64,000 nt of DNA from CAIQQQ01 sp040399685 (GCA_040399685.1 JBBART010000001.1:62001-126000); one strand, 5' to 3'. Numbered from the stretch's first letter, positions 1-8,689 are shown. The notes: generated by a model from the sequence alone, not told the origin. A program made the numbers and translations.

Positions 1-21
1 GGCGATGGTGGGGGTGTTCAT
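1..21 (-). CDS. Start of a probable AtzE-type amidase (truncated by window edge)
   Basis: An ATG at position 21 on the minus strand opens a frame (MNTPTIA...) that runs off the window. It begins two bases after the stop of the AtzG-like gene. Only seven codons are visible, so nothing can be read from the protein itself. AtzG-like proteins are encoded directly upstream of, and form a complex with, amidase-signature hydrolases. The amidase identity is therefore an inference from position alone. Confidence 0.4.
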
Positions 22-23
22 GA

Positions 24-230
24 TCAGGCCTCGGTCACATAGATTTCAGGGCGAAACACATGTGCGGGCTCGGCCGGACGATCGCGGCCATGGGTGCGGA
101 TGCGTTCCAGCATCGGTTCGACAAAGCCCCAGCCGGTGTGAATTTGGGTGATTTGTTCGGGCGAGAGCGACACGCCGGCACGACGCACCAGTGCTTCAAA
201 ATCGTCACGCGATGTTTTCGTCACCGGCAT
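24..230 (-). CDS. AtzG-like small subunit (DUF4089 family)
   Basis: This is a 68-residue helical protein. It has the N-terminal pattern of a short helical segment with GVSLSPEQ, and the C-terminal signature AEPAHVFRPE, close to the EPAPVFRP ending typical of DUF4089/AtzG-like proteins. In the cyanuric acid pathway AtzG is the small partner of the amidase AtzE, which needs it for stability and activity. Here the next gene downstream starts two bases after this stop, fitting an AtzG-AtzE pair. The pair diverges from an ABC operon that ends with another amide-cleaving enzyme, which suggests uptake and hydrolysis of an amide or ureide. The substrate cannot be told from this sequence. Confidence 0.72.
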   Translation of the reverse strand: MPVTKTSRDDFEALVRRAGVSLSPEQITQIHTGWGFVEPMLERIRTHGRDRPAEPAHVFRPEIYVTEA

Positions 231-524
231 CTCCTGTGTGCGGTTGGATTTGGGTTGTGCATATTTTGTGCCAATCGCTGCAAAGCATGAGCTTGAGAGG
301 TGAAATTAAAGGCATACGTCGAACGTTCCGTAAATAAGTCAGAGCTTATGCATGAATGAGAGGCGGATTTTATCGGTTTTTCTGTAGGCGCCATTTTTAC
401 GGGCGCAAAACAAAATTTATGCACAAATTTTGAGCTGAACCTGGAATATGCACTGAACCTGCCTGCGAATCCTGTTGGCATGCATGTTGCTCATGTCTCC
501 CATGTGACGACCTAGGAGGCGTGT
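231..524. promoter_or_regulatory. Divergent intergenic region, AtzG-like gene / ABC operon
   Basis: This 294-base AT-rich spacer lies between two divergent transcription units and must contain both promoters. No convincing -35/-10 pair stands out. It contains one clear inverted repeat (listed separately). A strong ribosome binding site, AGGAGG at about 514-519, lies just before the ATG at 525. Confidence 0.5.
411..432. promoter_or_regulatory. Perfect 8-6-8 inverted repeat, candidate operator
   Basis: CAAAATTT (411-418) and AAATTTTG (425-432) are perfect inverted arms around a six-base spacer, about 93 bases before the first binding-protein gene. The spacing of the arms (centre to centre 14 bases) suits a dimeric regulator. 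No matching regulator gene lies next to it in the window, so the cognate protein is unknown. Confidence 0.4.
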
Positions 525-2120
525 ATGCCGAAGCGGACCGTTTTCACCCGATATGTCGGCGCCTTGGCATTTGGCGCACTGCTTGGCCTGACCAGCACCG
601 TTGCCGTTGCAGGCGGCACGGTGACGGTGGCCATGACCGCGGGGGACATTCCGCTGACCACCGGCCAGCCTGACCAAGGAGCCGAAGGATTTCGCTTCGT
701 TGGCTGGAATCTCTACGATGCTTTGATCAACTGGGATCTTTCCAGCAGCGACAAGCCCAGCGACATCAAGCCCGGCCTCGCCACGTCATGGAAGATTGAT
801 CCCGCCAACCAGAAGCGCTGGATATTCACCCTGCGGGACGGTGTGAAATTCCACGATGGCTGCGCCTTCACTGCCGATGACGTAGTGTGGAACTTGGAGC
901 GTCTCAATGATCGCACAAAACTGCAGTATTACACGCAACAATTTGCCCTCTCGCGCACCTATATGACGCTCTACGAAGGTGTGGAGAAGATCGACGACCG
1001 CACGGTGGCCATCACCACCAAGCTGGTCGCCTCGATGTTCCCTTACGACATGGCCTATGTGCCGATGATCAGCCGATGCCGGGCCGAGGCGTTGAAATAC
1101 GATTGGAACGCCTACGCTTTCGCGCCCTCGGGCACAGGTCCGTATCGCTTTGACAGCATGGTGGCGCATGAGCGGCTCGAACTTGTGCCCAATGCCGATT
1201 ACTGGGACAAGTCGCGCATTCCGAAGAACGATCGGCTTGTGTTGCTGCCGATGCCCGAGGCGTCCACCCGCACTGCTGCCCTTCTGAACGGCCAGGTGAA
1301 TTTTATTGAGGCGCCGTCGCCGGACAGTATTCCCCGCCTGAAGTCGGCGGGCATGCAGATCGTGACCAATACCTACCCGCATAACTGGGTCTACAGCCTC
1401 AACTACGAGAAAGGCCCGTTCACCGATATTCGCGTCCGCAAGGCCGCCAATCACGCCATCAACCGGGCCGATGTGGTTGAACTTCTCGGTGGTTACGCCA
1501 TCGAGGGATATGCCCAGGTGCCGCCCGGAATGCCGTATTACGGCAACCCGGTCAAATACGAATTCGACCCCAAGAAAGCCCGCGCCCTGCTGAAGGAAGC
1601 CGGTTGCCTGCCCTGCAAGGTTCGCTTCGCCATCTCCACCTCCGGCTCCGGCCAGATGCAGGTGTTGCCGATGAACGAACTGGTGAAAAGCCAGCTCGAC
1701 GAAGCCGGATTTCAGGTCACGTTCGACGTGATGGACTGGAACAGCCTGCTCGAAATCAGCCGCTCTGGCGTGCCGAAATACCCTGACCTGCCAGGCTACA
1801 ACATCTCCCGCCTGTTGCAAGACCCGATCACCGCCATCGTCAAGCCGGTGGGCCGTGCCTACTGGTCTCCCGGTGGATCGAACTGGGGCCACTGGCAAGA
1901 CCCTGTCAGCGACACGTTGGTCGATCAGATCTTCAACGAATTCGATGCCGGCACGCGTATGAAGCTCCTCACCCGTCTCCATGAATATGAGAATGAGCAA
2001 GCAATGATGATCTATGTTGTCCACGACGTGAATCCACGCGCGCTGTCACCGAAGCTGAAGGGTTTTGTGCAGGCCCAGTCCTGGTATCAGGATCTCACCG
2101 CCATCTCGGTGACCCCATGA
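525..2120 (+). CDS. Extracytoplasmic binding protein of a peptide/opine-type ABC transporter (SBP_bac_5), copy 1
   Basis: A 531-residue family 5 solute-binding protein, the periplasmic receptor for the permease and ATPases downstream. Residues 1-30 form a Sec signal peptide (basic MPKR start, hydrophobic core, cleavage near VAVAG). The family pattern is clear in WIFTLRDGVKFHDG, FTADDVVWNLER and PSGTGPYRF. The next gene is a close paralogue; both keep cysteines in HDGCAF, ISRC/ISKC and an xxCxPC element near residue 365, which could form disulfides in the periplasm. The ATG at 525 has an AGGAGG box five bases upstream. The ligand is not identifiable; the adjacent amide hydrolases suggest an amide-containing compound. 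Confidence 0.9.
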   Translation: MPKRTVFTRYVGALAFGALLGLTSTVAVAGGTVTVAMTAGDIPLTTGQPDQGAEGFRFVGWNLYDALINWDLSSSDKPSDIKPGLATSWKIDPANQKRWIFTLRDGVKFHDGCAFTADDVVWNLERLNDRTKLQYYTQQFALSRTYMTLYEGVEKIDDRTVAITTKLVASMFPYDMAYVPMISRCRAEALKYDWNAYAFAPSGTGPYRFDSMVAHERLELVPNADYWDKSRIPKNDRLVLLPMPEASTRTAALLNGQVNFIEAPSPDSIPRLKSAGMQIVTNTYPHNWVYSLNYEKGPFTDIRVRKAANHAINRADVVELLGGYAIEGYAQVPPGMPYYGNPVKYEFDPKKARALLKEAGCLPCKVRFAISTSGSGQMQVLPMNELVKSQLDEAGFQVTFDVMDWNSLLEISRSGVPKYPDLPGYNISRLLQDPITAIVKPVGRAYWSPGGSNWGHWQDPVSDTLVDQIFNEFDAGTRMKLLTRLHEYENEQAMMIYVVHDVNPRALSPKLKGFVQAQSWYQDLTAISVTP

Positions 2121-3691
2121 TGCGCCGCCTCTTGCCCGCCATCGCCGCCGTGGCCCTGATGGCCGCTGGTGCCGCACGTGCCGAGAGCACCATCACGGTG
2201 GCCATGACGGCTGATGATCTTCCCATCACCACAGGCGTGCCAGACCAGGGGTTCGAGGGATATCGCTTTGTGGGCCTCAGCCTTTACGATGCGCTGACCA
2301 GTTGGGACCTATCGAAATCCGACAAGGCCGCAGCCCTCGTGCCCGGCCTCGCCACCTCATGGAGCATCGATCCGGCCAACAACAAACGTTGGATCTTCAA
2401 GCTGCGCGAAGGCGTGAAATTCCACGACGGCTGCGCCTTTACCGCCGATGACGTGGTGTGGAACCTGCAACGCTACACCGACAAAACCGTGCCGCAGTTC
2501 GAGACCTTCCAGTTCGCCCTCGCACGCCCCTATCTCACGAGCTACGCCAGCGCTGAGAAGATTGACGCCTACACGGTGGCCATCGAGACCAAGACACCAG
2601 ATTCGCTGTTTCCGTATCCGCTCAGTCTGATTCCGATGATCAGCAAATGCCGGGCAGAGGCGGTAAAATACGACTGGAATGCCTACGCAAACCAGCCTTC
2701 CGGCACCGGCCCGTATCGCTTTGCCAAATCCGTTCCGCATGAGCGGATGGAGTTCGTGCCCAACACCGAATACTGGGACGTCGCCCGCCGGCCCAAGCAA
2801 GATCGCCTGGTTCTGGTGCCGATGCCCGAAGCCTCAACCCGCGTGGCGGCCCTGTTGTCCGGCCAGGTGAACTTCATCGAGGCGCCGCCGCCAGATTCGA
2901 TGGCCCGCCTCAAATCCGCTGGCATGAGCGTGCTCACCAACACCTATCCGCATAACTGGGCCTATCAGCTCAACTTTGTCTCAGGCCCGTTCACCGATGT
3001 GCGCGTGCGGCGTGCGGCCAACTACGCCATCAACCGGCCCGATGTGAAGGAGATGCTGAACGGCCTGATGGAGGAAGGTTATTCCACCATCCCGCCCAGC
3101 ACGCCGTTTTTCGGCAATCCGGTGCTGTATAAATTTGACGCTGCCAAAGCAACTGCGTTGCTGAAGGAGGCCAATTGCTATCCGTGCAACATCACGCTGG
3201 CGATTTCCACCTCCGGTTCCGGCCAGATGCAGCCGCTGCCGATGAACGAGCTGGTCAAATCTCAGCTTGAGGCGGTGGGCTTCAAGGTGAACTTCGAAGT
3301 GATGGACTGGAACGCCTTGCTCGATGTCGGGCGCGGCGGGCCGGACAAATTTCCCAAGATCCACGGCATCAAGATCAGCCGTGCGGCGATGGACCCGTTC
3401 TATGCGTTGATCCGGCATGTTGCGCGATCGCAGTGGAGCCCCGCTGGCGGCAACTGGGGCCATTACGAAGACCCTGTCGTCGAGAAGCTGGTGTCCGACA
3501 TCAGCGCAGAGTTCGACGAAGGCAAACGTCTCGCTCTCATCAAGGGCCTGAACGAACGCATGAACGACCAGGCTGTGATGATTTGGGTGGCGCATGACGT
3601 GAACCCCCGCGCGCTGTCGCCGAAGCTGAAGGGCTTCGTGCAGGCGCAAAGCTGGTTCCAGGACCTCACCCCCATCACCGTCAGTCCTTAG
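2117..3691 (+). CDS. Extracytoplasmic binding protein (SBP_bac_5), tandem paralogue, copy 2
   Basis: A 524-residue family 5 binding protein with a signal peptide (about residues 1-22, ending ARA-ES). Its ATG overlaps the stop of the preceding gene (ATGA), so the two are translationally coupled. The paralogues align along their entire length, share the four cysteines and end in nearly the same residues (SPKLKGFVQAQSW). Two receptors made in series for a single permease pair usually means two related ligands, or a high- and low-affinity pair. The stretches that differ most are around residues 330-345 and 410-440. Confidence 0.9.
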   Translation: MMRRLLPAIAAVALMAAGAARAESTITVAMTADDLPITTGVPDQGFEGYRFVGLSLYDALTSWDLSKSDKAAALVPGLATSWSIDPANNKRWIFKLREGVKFHDGCAFTADDVVWNLQRYTDKTVPQFETFQFALARPYLTSYASAEKIDAYTVAIETKTPDSLFPYPLSLIPMISKCRAEAVKYDWNAYANQPSGTGPYRFAKSVPHERMEFVPNTEYWDVARRPKQDRLVLVPMPEASTRVAALLSGQVNFIEAPPPDSMARLKSAGMSVLTNTYPHNWAYQLNFVSGPFTDVRVRRAANYAINRPDVKEMLNGLMEEGYSTIPPSTPFFGNPVLYKFDAAKATALLKEANCYPCNITLAISTSGSGQMQPLPMNELVKSQLEAVGFKVNFEVMDWNALLDVGRGGPDKFPKIHGIKISRAAMDPFYALIRHVARSQWSPAGGNWGHYEDPVVEKLVSDISAEFDEGKRLALIKGLNERMNDQAVMIWVAHDVNPRALSPKLKGFVQAQSWFQDLTPITVSP

Positions 3692-3712
3692 CGAAACACC
3701 AGGGAGACCCAC

Positions 3713-4669
3713 ATGTTCGGCATCATCCTGCGTCGTCTGGTCTATGCTATTCCCATCGCGCTTGGCGTGTCGGTGGTGTGTTTCTCCCTGGTCTATCTCG
3801 CCCCTGGCGATCCGTTGCAGACGATCCTGCCGGCGGACGCCACGGCCGACACCATCGCCCTGATCAAGCATGAATACGGTTTTGACCGGCCGATCCCCGT
3901 CCAGTTCCTGCTGTGGCTGTGGCATGTGGTGCAGGGTGATTTCGGCGTCTCCATCGCCACCCGCCGGCCCGTCACGGCCGAGGTGCTGGGGTCTCTGGCC
4001 AACACCGTCATGCTCACCAGCTTCGCCATCCCGCTCTCGTTCGTCATCGGCTACACCATGGGCGCCATCGCCGGCTGTTTTCCCGGCACCTGGCTGGATC
4101 GTGTGGTCACCGGCTCGGCGGTGATGGGCGTCAGCCTGCCGAACTACTGGGTGGGCATCGTGCTGGTCATCATCTTCTCGGTGGAATTGATGGTGTTGCC
4201 CGCCACCGGCATGGGGCTGAAAGGCTCTGCCGCCTTCAGCATCTTTGACTGGAACGACGCGAAGTTCCTGATTCTGCCGGTGATCACGCTGTCGCTGGTG
4301 CCGGTCGGCATTCTGGCCCGCAGCACACGCGCCGCGGTGGCCGAGGTGCGCGGGCAGGATTTCGTCATCACGCTGCGCGCCAAAGGTCTGGGTGAATTCG
4401 CCATCATTCGCCACGTGTTGAAGAACGCTATGCCGCCGGTGCTGGCCGTGATGGGCCTGCAATTCGGCTATCTGATGGGCGGCTCCATCCTGGTGGAGAC
4501 GGTGTTCACCTGGCCGGGCAGCGGCTTCCTGCTCAGCAAGGCCATCATCAACCGCGACATTCCGGTTCTGCAGGGTGCCATCCTGATGCTGGCCATGGTG
4601 TTCGTGGCCGCCAATCTGGTGGTGGATCTGCTGCAGGCCGCCATCGACCCCCGTATCCGTCGCACGTGA
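3713..4669 (+). CDS. ABC transporter permease, DppB/OppB type
   Basis: A 318-residue inner-membrane permease with an N-terminal transmembrane helix (LVYAIPIALGVSVVCFSLVY), the family LAPGDPLQ motif straight after it, and six hydrophobic segments. The EAA-like coupling loop, RAKGLGEFAIIRHVLKNA, contacts the ATPases. It ends with the usual AAIDPRIRR tail. An AGGGAG site precedes the ATG. It pairs with the next gene as the translocation pore of the dipeptide/opine-type system. Confidence 0.92.
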   Translation: MFGIILRRLVYAIPIALGVSVVCFSLVYLAPGDPLQTILPADATADTIALIKHEYGFDRPIPVQFLLWLWHVVQGDFGVSIATRRPVTAEVLGSLANTVMLTSFAIPLSFVIGYTMGAIAGCFPGTWLDRVVTGSAVMGVSLPNYWVGIVLVIIFSVELMVLPATGMGLKGSAAFSIFDWNDAKFLILPVITLSLVPVGILARSTRAAVAEVRGQDFVITLRAKGLGEFAIIRHVLKNAMPPVLAVMGLQFGYLMGGSILVETVFTWPGSGFLLSKAIINRDIPVLQGAILMLAMVFVAANLVVDLLQAAIDPRIRRT

Positions 4670-4682
4670 AGGAGGGCCCATC

Positions 4683-5591
4683 ATGAGCACCACAGTTGCT
4701 GGCATGCCGGACTCCAATCTCTGGCCCACCGAAACCACACAGGAAACCCAGGTGCGCGGCTACTGGGGCTCGGTTCTGCGCCGCCTGGGGCGCGACAAGG
4801 CCACACTGATCTTTGGCCTGGTGTTGCTGCTGATCGTGGGAGTGGCCGTGTTTGCCCCGCTGGTGGCCCCGTTCGATCCCTACAAGGAAAGCATCGCCGG
4901 CCGCCTGAAGCCGTTCGGCTGGCGCGGCCACCTGCTCGGGACCGACGAACTGGGGCGGGATCTTTTGACGCGTCTCATCTACGGCGCGCGGTCATCCTTG
5001 CTGACAGGCACTGTGCCCGTGCTGATCGCCACCATCATCGGTGGGTCGCTCGGCGTGATCGCAGGCTTCGGTGGGCGGCGGGTCAACACGGTCATCATGC
5101 GCACGATGGACGTGTTCTACGCGTTCCCCTCGGTGCTGCTGGCGGTGGCCATTTCAGGCGCCATGGGCGGCGGCATGTTGAACGGCATGATCGCGCTCAG
5201 CATGGTGTTCACCCCCGCCATGTGCCGCATCGCCGAGACCACCACATCGCAGGTGCGCTCGCTGGATTTCATCGAGGCGGCGCGCGCCACCGGGGCCGGC
5301 ACGTTCATGATCATTCGCCATCACGTGCTGGGCAATGTTTTAGGCCCTGTCTTCATCTATGCGTCCAGCCTCGTCAGCGTGTCCATTCTGCTCGGCTCCG
5401 GGCTGTCCTTTCTCGGCCTTGGCGTGAAGCCGCCGGAGGCTGACTGGGGGCTGATGTTGTCCACCGTGCGCCAATCGCTCTACGTCAACCCGATCATCTG
5501 CGCGCTGCCTGGGGCGGCCATCTTCATCACATCCGTGTGCTTCAATCTGGTCAGCGACGGCATTCGCGGCGCCATGGATGTGCGGCTGTGA
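4683..5591 (+). CDS. ABC transporter permease, DppC/OppC type
   Basis: A 302-residue inner-membrane permease. It has the N-terminal OppC-type segment, the LGTDELGRDLLTRLIYGAR motif that follows the first periplasmic loop in DppC proteins, the EAA loop (ARATGAGTFMIIRHHVLGN) and the family GLSFLGLGVKPPEADWG element. GGAGGG lies seven bases before the ATG. It lies 13 bases after the DppB-type gene and is the second half of the pore. Confidence 0.92.
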   Translation: MSTTVAGMPDSNLWPTETTQETQVRGYWGSVLRRLGRDKATLIFGLVLLLIVGVAVFAPLVAPFDPYKESIAGRLKPFGWRGHLLGTDELGRDLLTRLIYGARSSLLTGTVPVLIATIIGGSLGVIAGFGGRRVNTVIMRTMDVFYAFPSVLLAVAISGAMGGGMLNGMIALSMVFTPAMCRIAETTTSQVRSLDFIEAARATGAGTFMIIRHHVLGNVLGPVFIYASSLVSVSILLGSGLSFLGLGVKPPEADWGLMLSTVRQSLYVNPIICALPGAAIFITSVCFNLVSDGIRGAMDVRL

Positions 5592-6637
5592 GCGACGTTC
5601 TGGCGCCCGAGGACCGGGGTGGGGCGGCCCAACCACTTTTGATCGCACGTGATCTGGTCAAGCATTTCCGCGTGGCCGGTCATAAAGGCTCGGGCGAGGG
5701 CAAGATCCGGGCGGTGGATGGCGTGTCGTTCAGCGTCTTCAAGGGCGAGACGCTTGGCGTGGTGGGGGAATCAGGCTGCGGTAAATCCACCCTGGCCCGT
5801 CTGCTGATGCATCTGATCCGCACCGATTCCGGCGAGTTGATCTTCGACGGCGAAGGTGTGGAAGCACCCGACGGCATCACCATCGCCAATCTGCGCCGGC
5901 AGATGCAGATGGTGTTCCAGGACAGCGCGTCCTCGCTCAACCCGCGCATGCCCATCCGGGATTCAGTGGCGTTCGGCCCGCTGGTGCATGGCCGCGCCCA
6001 ATCCGATGCCCGCAAGGTGGCGCGGGACATGCTGCTGAAGGTGGGGCTCAACCCGGATATGTTCGGGCCGCGCTACCCGCATGAACTGTCCGGCGGCCAG
6101 AAGCAGCGCGTCAACATCGCCCGCGCGCTGGCCGTCAGCCCGCGCATGGTGATCCTGGATGAAGCGGTGTCCGCGCTCGACAAATCGGTCGAGGCGCAGG
6201 TGCTGAACCTGCTGCGGGCGCTGCGCCGCACGTTCAACCTCACCTACCTGTTCATCAGCCACGATCTGAACGTGGTGCAGTATATCAGCGACCGCGTGCT
6301 GGTGATGTATCTGGGCCAGGTCGTCGAACTCGGTCCGGTGGACGAAATCTTCACACGCCCGCTGCATCCCTACACCATCGCCCTCCTCGGCTCCCGCTCC
6401 TCGATGGACCCGGCGCGGCGGATCGAGGAACCGCCGATCACCGGCGATCCGCCAAGCCCGATCGACCCGCCATCCGGCTGCCGGTTCCGCACGCGCTGCG
6501 CCCATGCCGAGGCGGTGTGCGCCGAGCAGATGCCGGCCCTGTCGGCCTGGCTGGATCGCGAAAGCCATGTGGCCGCCTGTCATCTTCACGATCCGGCATC
6601 CGGCCACAGCCGCGCCGGCCAGCATGGGACTGCCTGA
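5588..6637 (+). CDS. ABC transporter ATP-binding protein, DppF/OppF type
   Basis: The start is taken as GTG at 5588, which overlaps the stop of the permease (GTGA). A longer upstream frame exists but would lie inside the permease gene. The 349-residue protein has Walker A GESGCGKST, signature LSGGQKQR, Walker B VILDEAVSALD and the switch histidine in FISHDLN. The C-terminal oligopeptide extension (HPYTIALLGS, then a cysteine-rich CRFRTRCAHAEAVC) marks the Dpp/Opp family. It energises import together with the next ATPase. The F-type gene precedes the D-type gene, the reverse of the usual order. Confidence 0.9.
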   Translation: MSDVLAPEDRGGAAQPLLIARDLVKHFRVAGHKGSGEGKIRAVDGVSFSVFKGETLGVVGESGCGKSTLARLLMHLIRTDSGELIFDGEGVEAPDGITIANLRRQMQMVFQDSASSLNPRMPIRDSVAFGPLVHGRAQSDARKVARDMLLKVGLNPDMFGPRYPHELSGGQKQRVNIARALAVSPRMVILDEAVSALDKSVEAQVLNLLRALRRTFNLTYLFISHDLNVVQYISDRVLVMYLGQVVELGPVDEIFTRPLHPYTIALLGSRSSMDPARRIEEPPITGDPPSPIDPPSGCRFRTRCAHAEAVCAEQMPALSAWLDRESHVAACHLHDPASGHSRAGQHGTA

Positions 6638-7640
6638 CATGGACGGTGCAATGTTCCCCGCTTCCTCGGCCGGCAGTGCCACCACGCCGCTGGTGGAGGT
6701 TGAGGACCTGATGGTCCGCTTCGTCAGCCGCGATGCCACAGTGCATGCGGTCAACGGCGTGTCGTTCACGGTGAAACCGGGGGAGGTGCTGTGCATCCTC
6801 GGCGAATCTGGCTCGGGCAAAAGCGTCACGCTGCGGGCGCTGATGCGGTTGCTGCCGGAAGGACGCACCAAGATCAGCGGTGCCATCAAGGTGGCTGGCG
6901 AGGATGTGCTGGCGATGGACAAGAAGCGGCTGCGCAGCCTGCGCGGTGGCCTGGTGTCGATGATCTTTCAGGAGCCGATGACGGCGCTTGATCCTGTCTA
7001 CACCGTCTGTGCCCAGATTGTGGAGACGGTGCGCCACCATCGGGGCGGCAGCTACGCCGATGCCCGCGCCCGGGCGTTGGAACTGTTTGAACTGGTCAAG
7101 ATCCCGTCGCCCGAGCGTCGGCTGGATGCCTATCCGCACGAGCTGTCCGGCGGTCTGCGCCAGCGCGCGATGATTGCCATGGCGCTGTCCTGCGGCCCGA
7201 AGCTGCTGCTGGCGGATGAGCCGACCACGGCGCTGGATGCCACGGTGCAGATTCAGGTTCTCATTCTGCTGCGCCGACTTCAGCAGGACATGGGGATGGG
7301 TACCATCTTCGTCACGCATGATCTGGGCGTTGCCGCCGAGATCGCGGACCGCATCGCCGTGATGTATGCCGGCCGCATCGTGGAGGAGGGGCCGGTGGCG
7401 CAGATCCTGTCCGATCCGCGCCACCCCTACACCCAGGGGCTTCTGGCCTCCACCGTGCACGGCCAGGACCGCGCGCATGACATCAACGCCATTGCCGGCA
7501 GCCCGCCGGATCTGCGCCGGCTGCCGCAGGGGTGCAGCTTTGGCCCGCGCTGCGCCAATGCCGAAACAATGTGCCGCGATGCGTTTCCGCCCGCCACCCA
7601 TCCGGCGCCGGACCGCACCGTACGCTGCTGGCGCGCCTGA
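6624..7640 (+). CDS. ABC transporter ATP-binding protein, DppD/OppD type
   Basis: The second ATPase of the transporter, about 338 residues. Candidate starts are ATG 6624 (14-base overlap with the previous gene) and ATG 6639. I chose 6624, but 6639 is nearly as good. Motifs: Walker A GESGSGKSVT, Q-loop MIFQEPMTALDP, signature LSGGLRQR, Walker B LLLADEPTTALD, switch FVTHDLG, and the C-terminal HPYTQGLLAS and CSFGPRCANAETMC elements. The signature carries LRQR where QRQR is commoner, a frequent variant. Confidence 0.9.
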   Translation: MGLPDMDGAMFPASSAGSATTPLVEVEDLMVRFVSRDATVHAVNGVSFTVKPGEVLCILGESGSGKSVTLRALMRLLPEGRTKISGAIKVAGEDVLAMDKKRLRSLRGGLVSMIFQEPMTALDPVYTVCAQIVETVRHHRGGSYADARARALELFELVKIPSPERRLDAYPHELSGGLRQRAMIAMALSCGPKLLLADEPTTALDATVQIQVLILLRRLQQDMGMGTIFVTHDLGVAAEIADRIAVMYAGRIVEEGPVAQILSDPRHPYTQGLLASTVHGQDRAHDINAIAGSPPDLRRLPQGCSFGPRCANAETMCRDAFPPATHPAPDRTVRCWRA

Positions 7641-7666
7641 TCGGGTCTCTTTCAAGGAGTATGACA

Positions 7667-8365
7667 ATGAACTGGTTCGAAGTGTCTGACAGCGTTGCCG
7701 CCCGCGTGCTCGCCCGGCGCGGCACGCTGCATCCGTTCGCGGATCTGAACCCGGCGCGCACGGCGCTGATCGTGGTGGATTTGCAGAACGGCTTCATGGA
7801 CGAACGGGTGGGCCACGCCGTCTGCCCGATGGCGATCGATATCGTGCCGAACGTCAACCGCCTGGCCACCGCCGTGCGACAAGCGGGCGGCGGCGTGTTC
7901 TGGATCAAGAACACGCATGACGAGGCCTGCCTGACCGAGTGGTCTGTGATGCACGAGATGTCCACACCAGAAGGCCGCCGCAAGCGCAGCGCCTCGATGT
8001 CGGAAGGCACCGAGGGCCATGCGCTGTGGCCGGCGCTGGTGTTGGAACCGGAAGACGAGATCATCCAGAAATACCGCTTCAGCGCCTTCCTGCCCGGCGC
8101 GTCCGAACTGCCGGACCGGCTGCGCGCCCGCGGCTTCGACACCGTCCTGATCACCGGCACCGTCACCAATGTGTGCTGCGAATCCTCGGCGCGGGATGCG
8201 ATGATGACCAACTTCAAAACCATCATGGTCACGGATGCCAACGCGGCTGCGAACATGGAGGAACATGAGGCCTCGCTGCGGGCCTTCTACCTCACGTTCG
8301 GCGACGTGATGGACACTGATTTCGTGATTGCACGCCTGCAACGCGCCGCGCTGAAGGCGGCGTAG
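7667..8365 (+). CDS. Isochorismatase-family cysteine hydrolase (amidohydrolase)
   Basis: A 232-residue hydrolase of the RutB/biuret hydrolase/nicotinamidase fold. The catalytic triad is visible: Asp38 in VVDLQNGF, Lys135 in IQKYRFSAF and the nucleophile Cys170 in TGTVTNVCCESSARDA, which also shows the typical cis-peptide region (GTVTN). ATG 7667 is chosen because AAGGAG ends seven bases before it; ATG 7661 is too close. As last gene of the peptide-type ABC operon it probably hydrolyses a C-N bond in the imported compound or its first product. With the AtzG-like/amidase pair diverging at the other end, a biuret-, ureide- or carbamoyl-type substrate is a reasonable inference, not a proven one. 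Confidence 0.85.
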   Translation: MNWFEVSDSVAARVLARRGTLHPFADLNPARTALIVVDLQNGFMDERVGHAVCPMAIDIVPNVNRLATAVRQAGGGVFWIKNTHDEACLTEWSVMHEMSTPEGRRKRSASMSEGTEGHALWPALVLEPEDEIIQKYRFSAFLPGASELPDRLRARGFDTVLITGTVTNVCCESSARDAMMTNFKTIMVTDANAAANMEEHEASLRAFYLTFGDVMDTDFVIARLQRAALKAA

Positions 8366-8689
8366 CGGCCAATCGCCCCCGCGCGTTTGGTGCCGTGGTT
8401 ATGATATCTGGGCGCAACTGAAGGTCATGGCGGGTTGCGAGAGCCGACCCGTGCATCCCATGGGAAGCCTGATCACAGCGGGCTGACTGAGCTGGCGTCA
8501 TGACGTGACGGCAACGCACACGACCCAGTCCGATCTCGATGGCGGCACCCTGGGCCAGACGGCTCAGGGTGGGGTCAAGCATACCTCCCTCCAATACCGC
8601 TGCGCGTCAGACCGAATATGCTGGGTTGCACCACACATCCGCTTGTCCTAAGTTTAGGATGACCAGTTATACGGGTGTGTTGCATTTCC
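8366..8689. other. Intergenic region before the GntR-sulfatase operon
   Basis: No convincing gene here. A minus-strand frame starting at 8582 behind a GGAGGGAGG sequence encodes a short protein of no recognisable family and runs into the end of the cysteine hydrolase gene; I do not accept it. A 10-base palindrome CGTCATGACG lies at 8496-8505. The promoter and operator of the next operon lie at 8643-8672. Confidence 0.5.
8643..8672 (+). promoter_or_regulatory. Sigma70-like promoter with embedded operator palindrome
   Basis: TTGTCC (8643-8648) and TTATAC (8667-8672), 18 bases apart, resemble -35 and -10 boxes. The palindrome TCCTAAGTTTAGGA (8646-8659, six-base arms around GT) overlaps the -35 box and spacer. 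A regulator bound there would block RNA polymerase, as expected for autorepression by the GntR protein encoded next. Transcription would begin near 8679, giving a very short leader before ATG 8690. Confidence 0.55.

Noticed and set aside
786..4738. Long minus-strand open frames opposite the binding proteins and permease
   Set aside because: They are mirror frames of GC-rich genes with no family motifs, rich in His, Arg and Gln, while the plus-strand genes have complete motifs.
8496..8505. Palindrome CGTCATGACG
   Set aside because: A ten-base palindrome is expected by chance at this window size, and it is too far from the predicted promoter to interpret.
8292..8582. Short minus-strand frame behind a GGAGGGAGG sequence
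   Set aside because: The Shine-Dalgarno-like sequence is good, but the protein matches no family and its end overlaps the cysteine hydrolase gene antisense.
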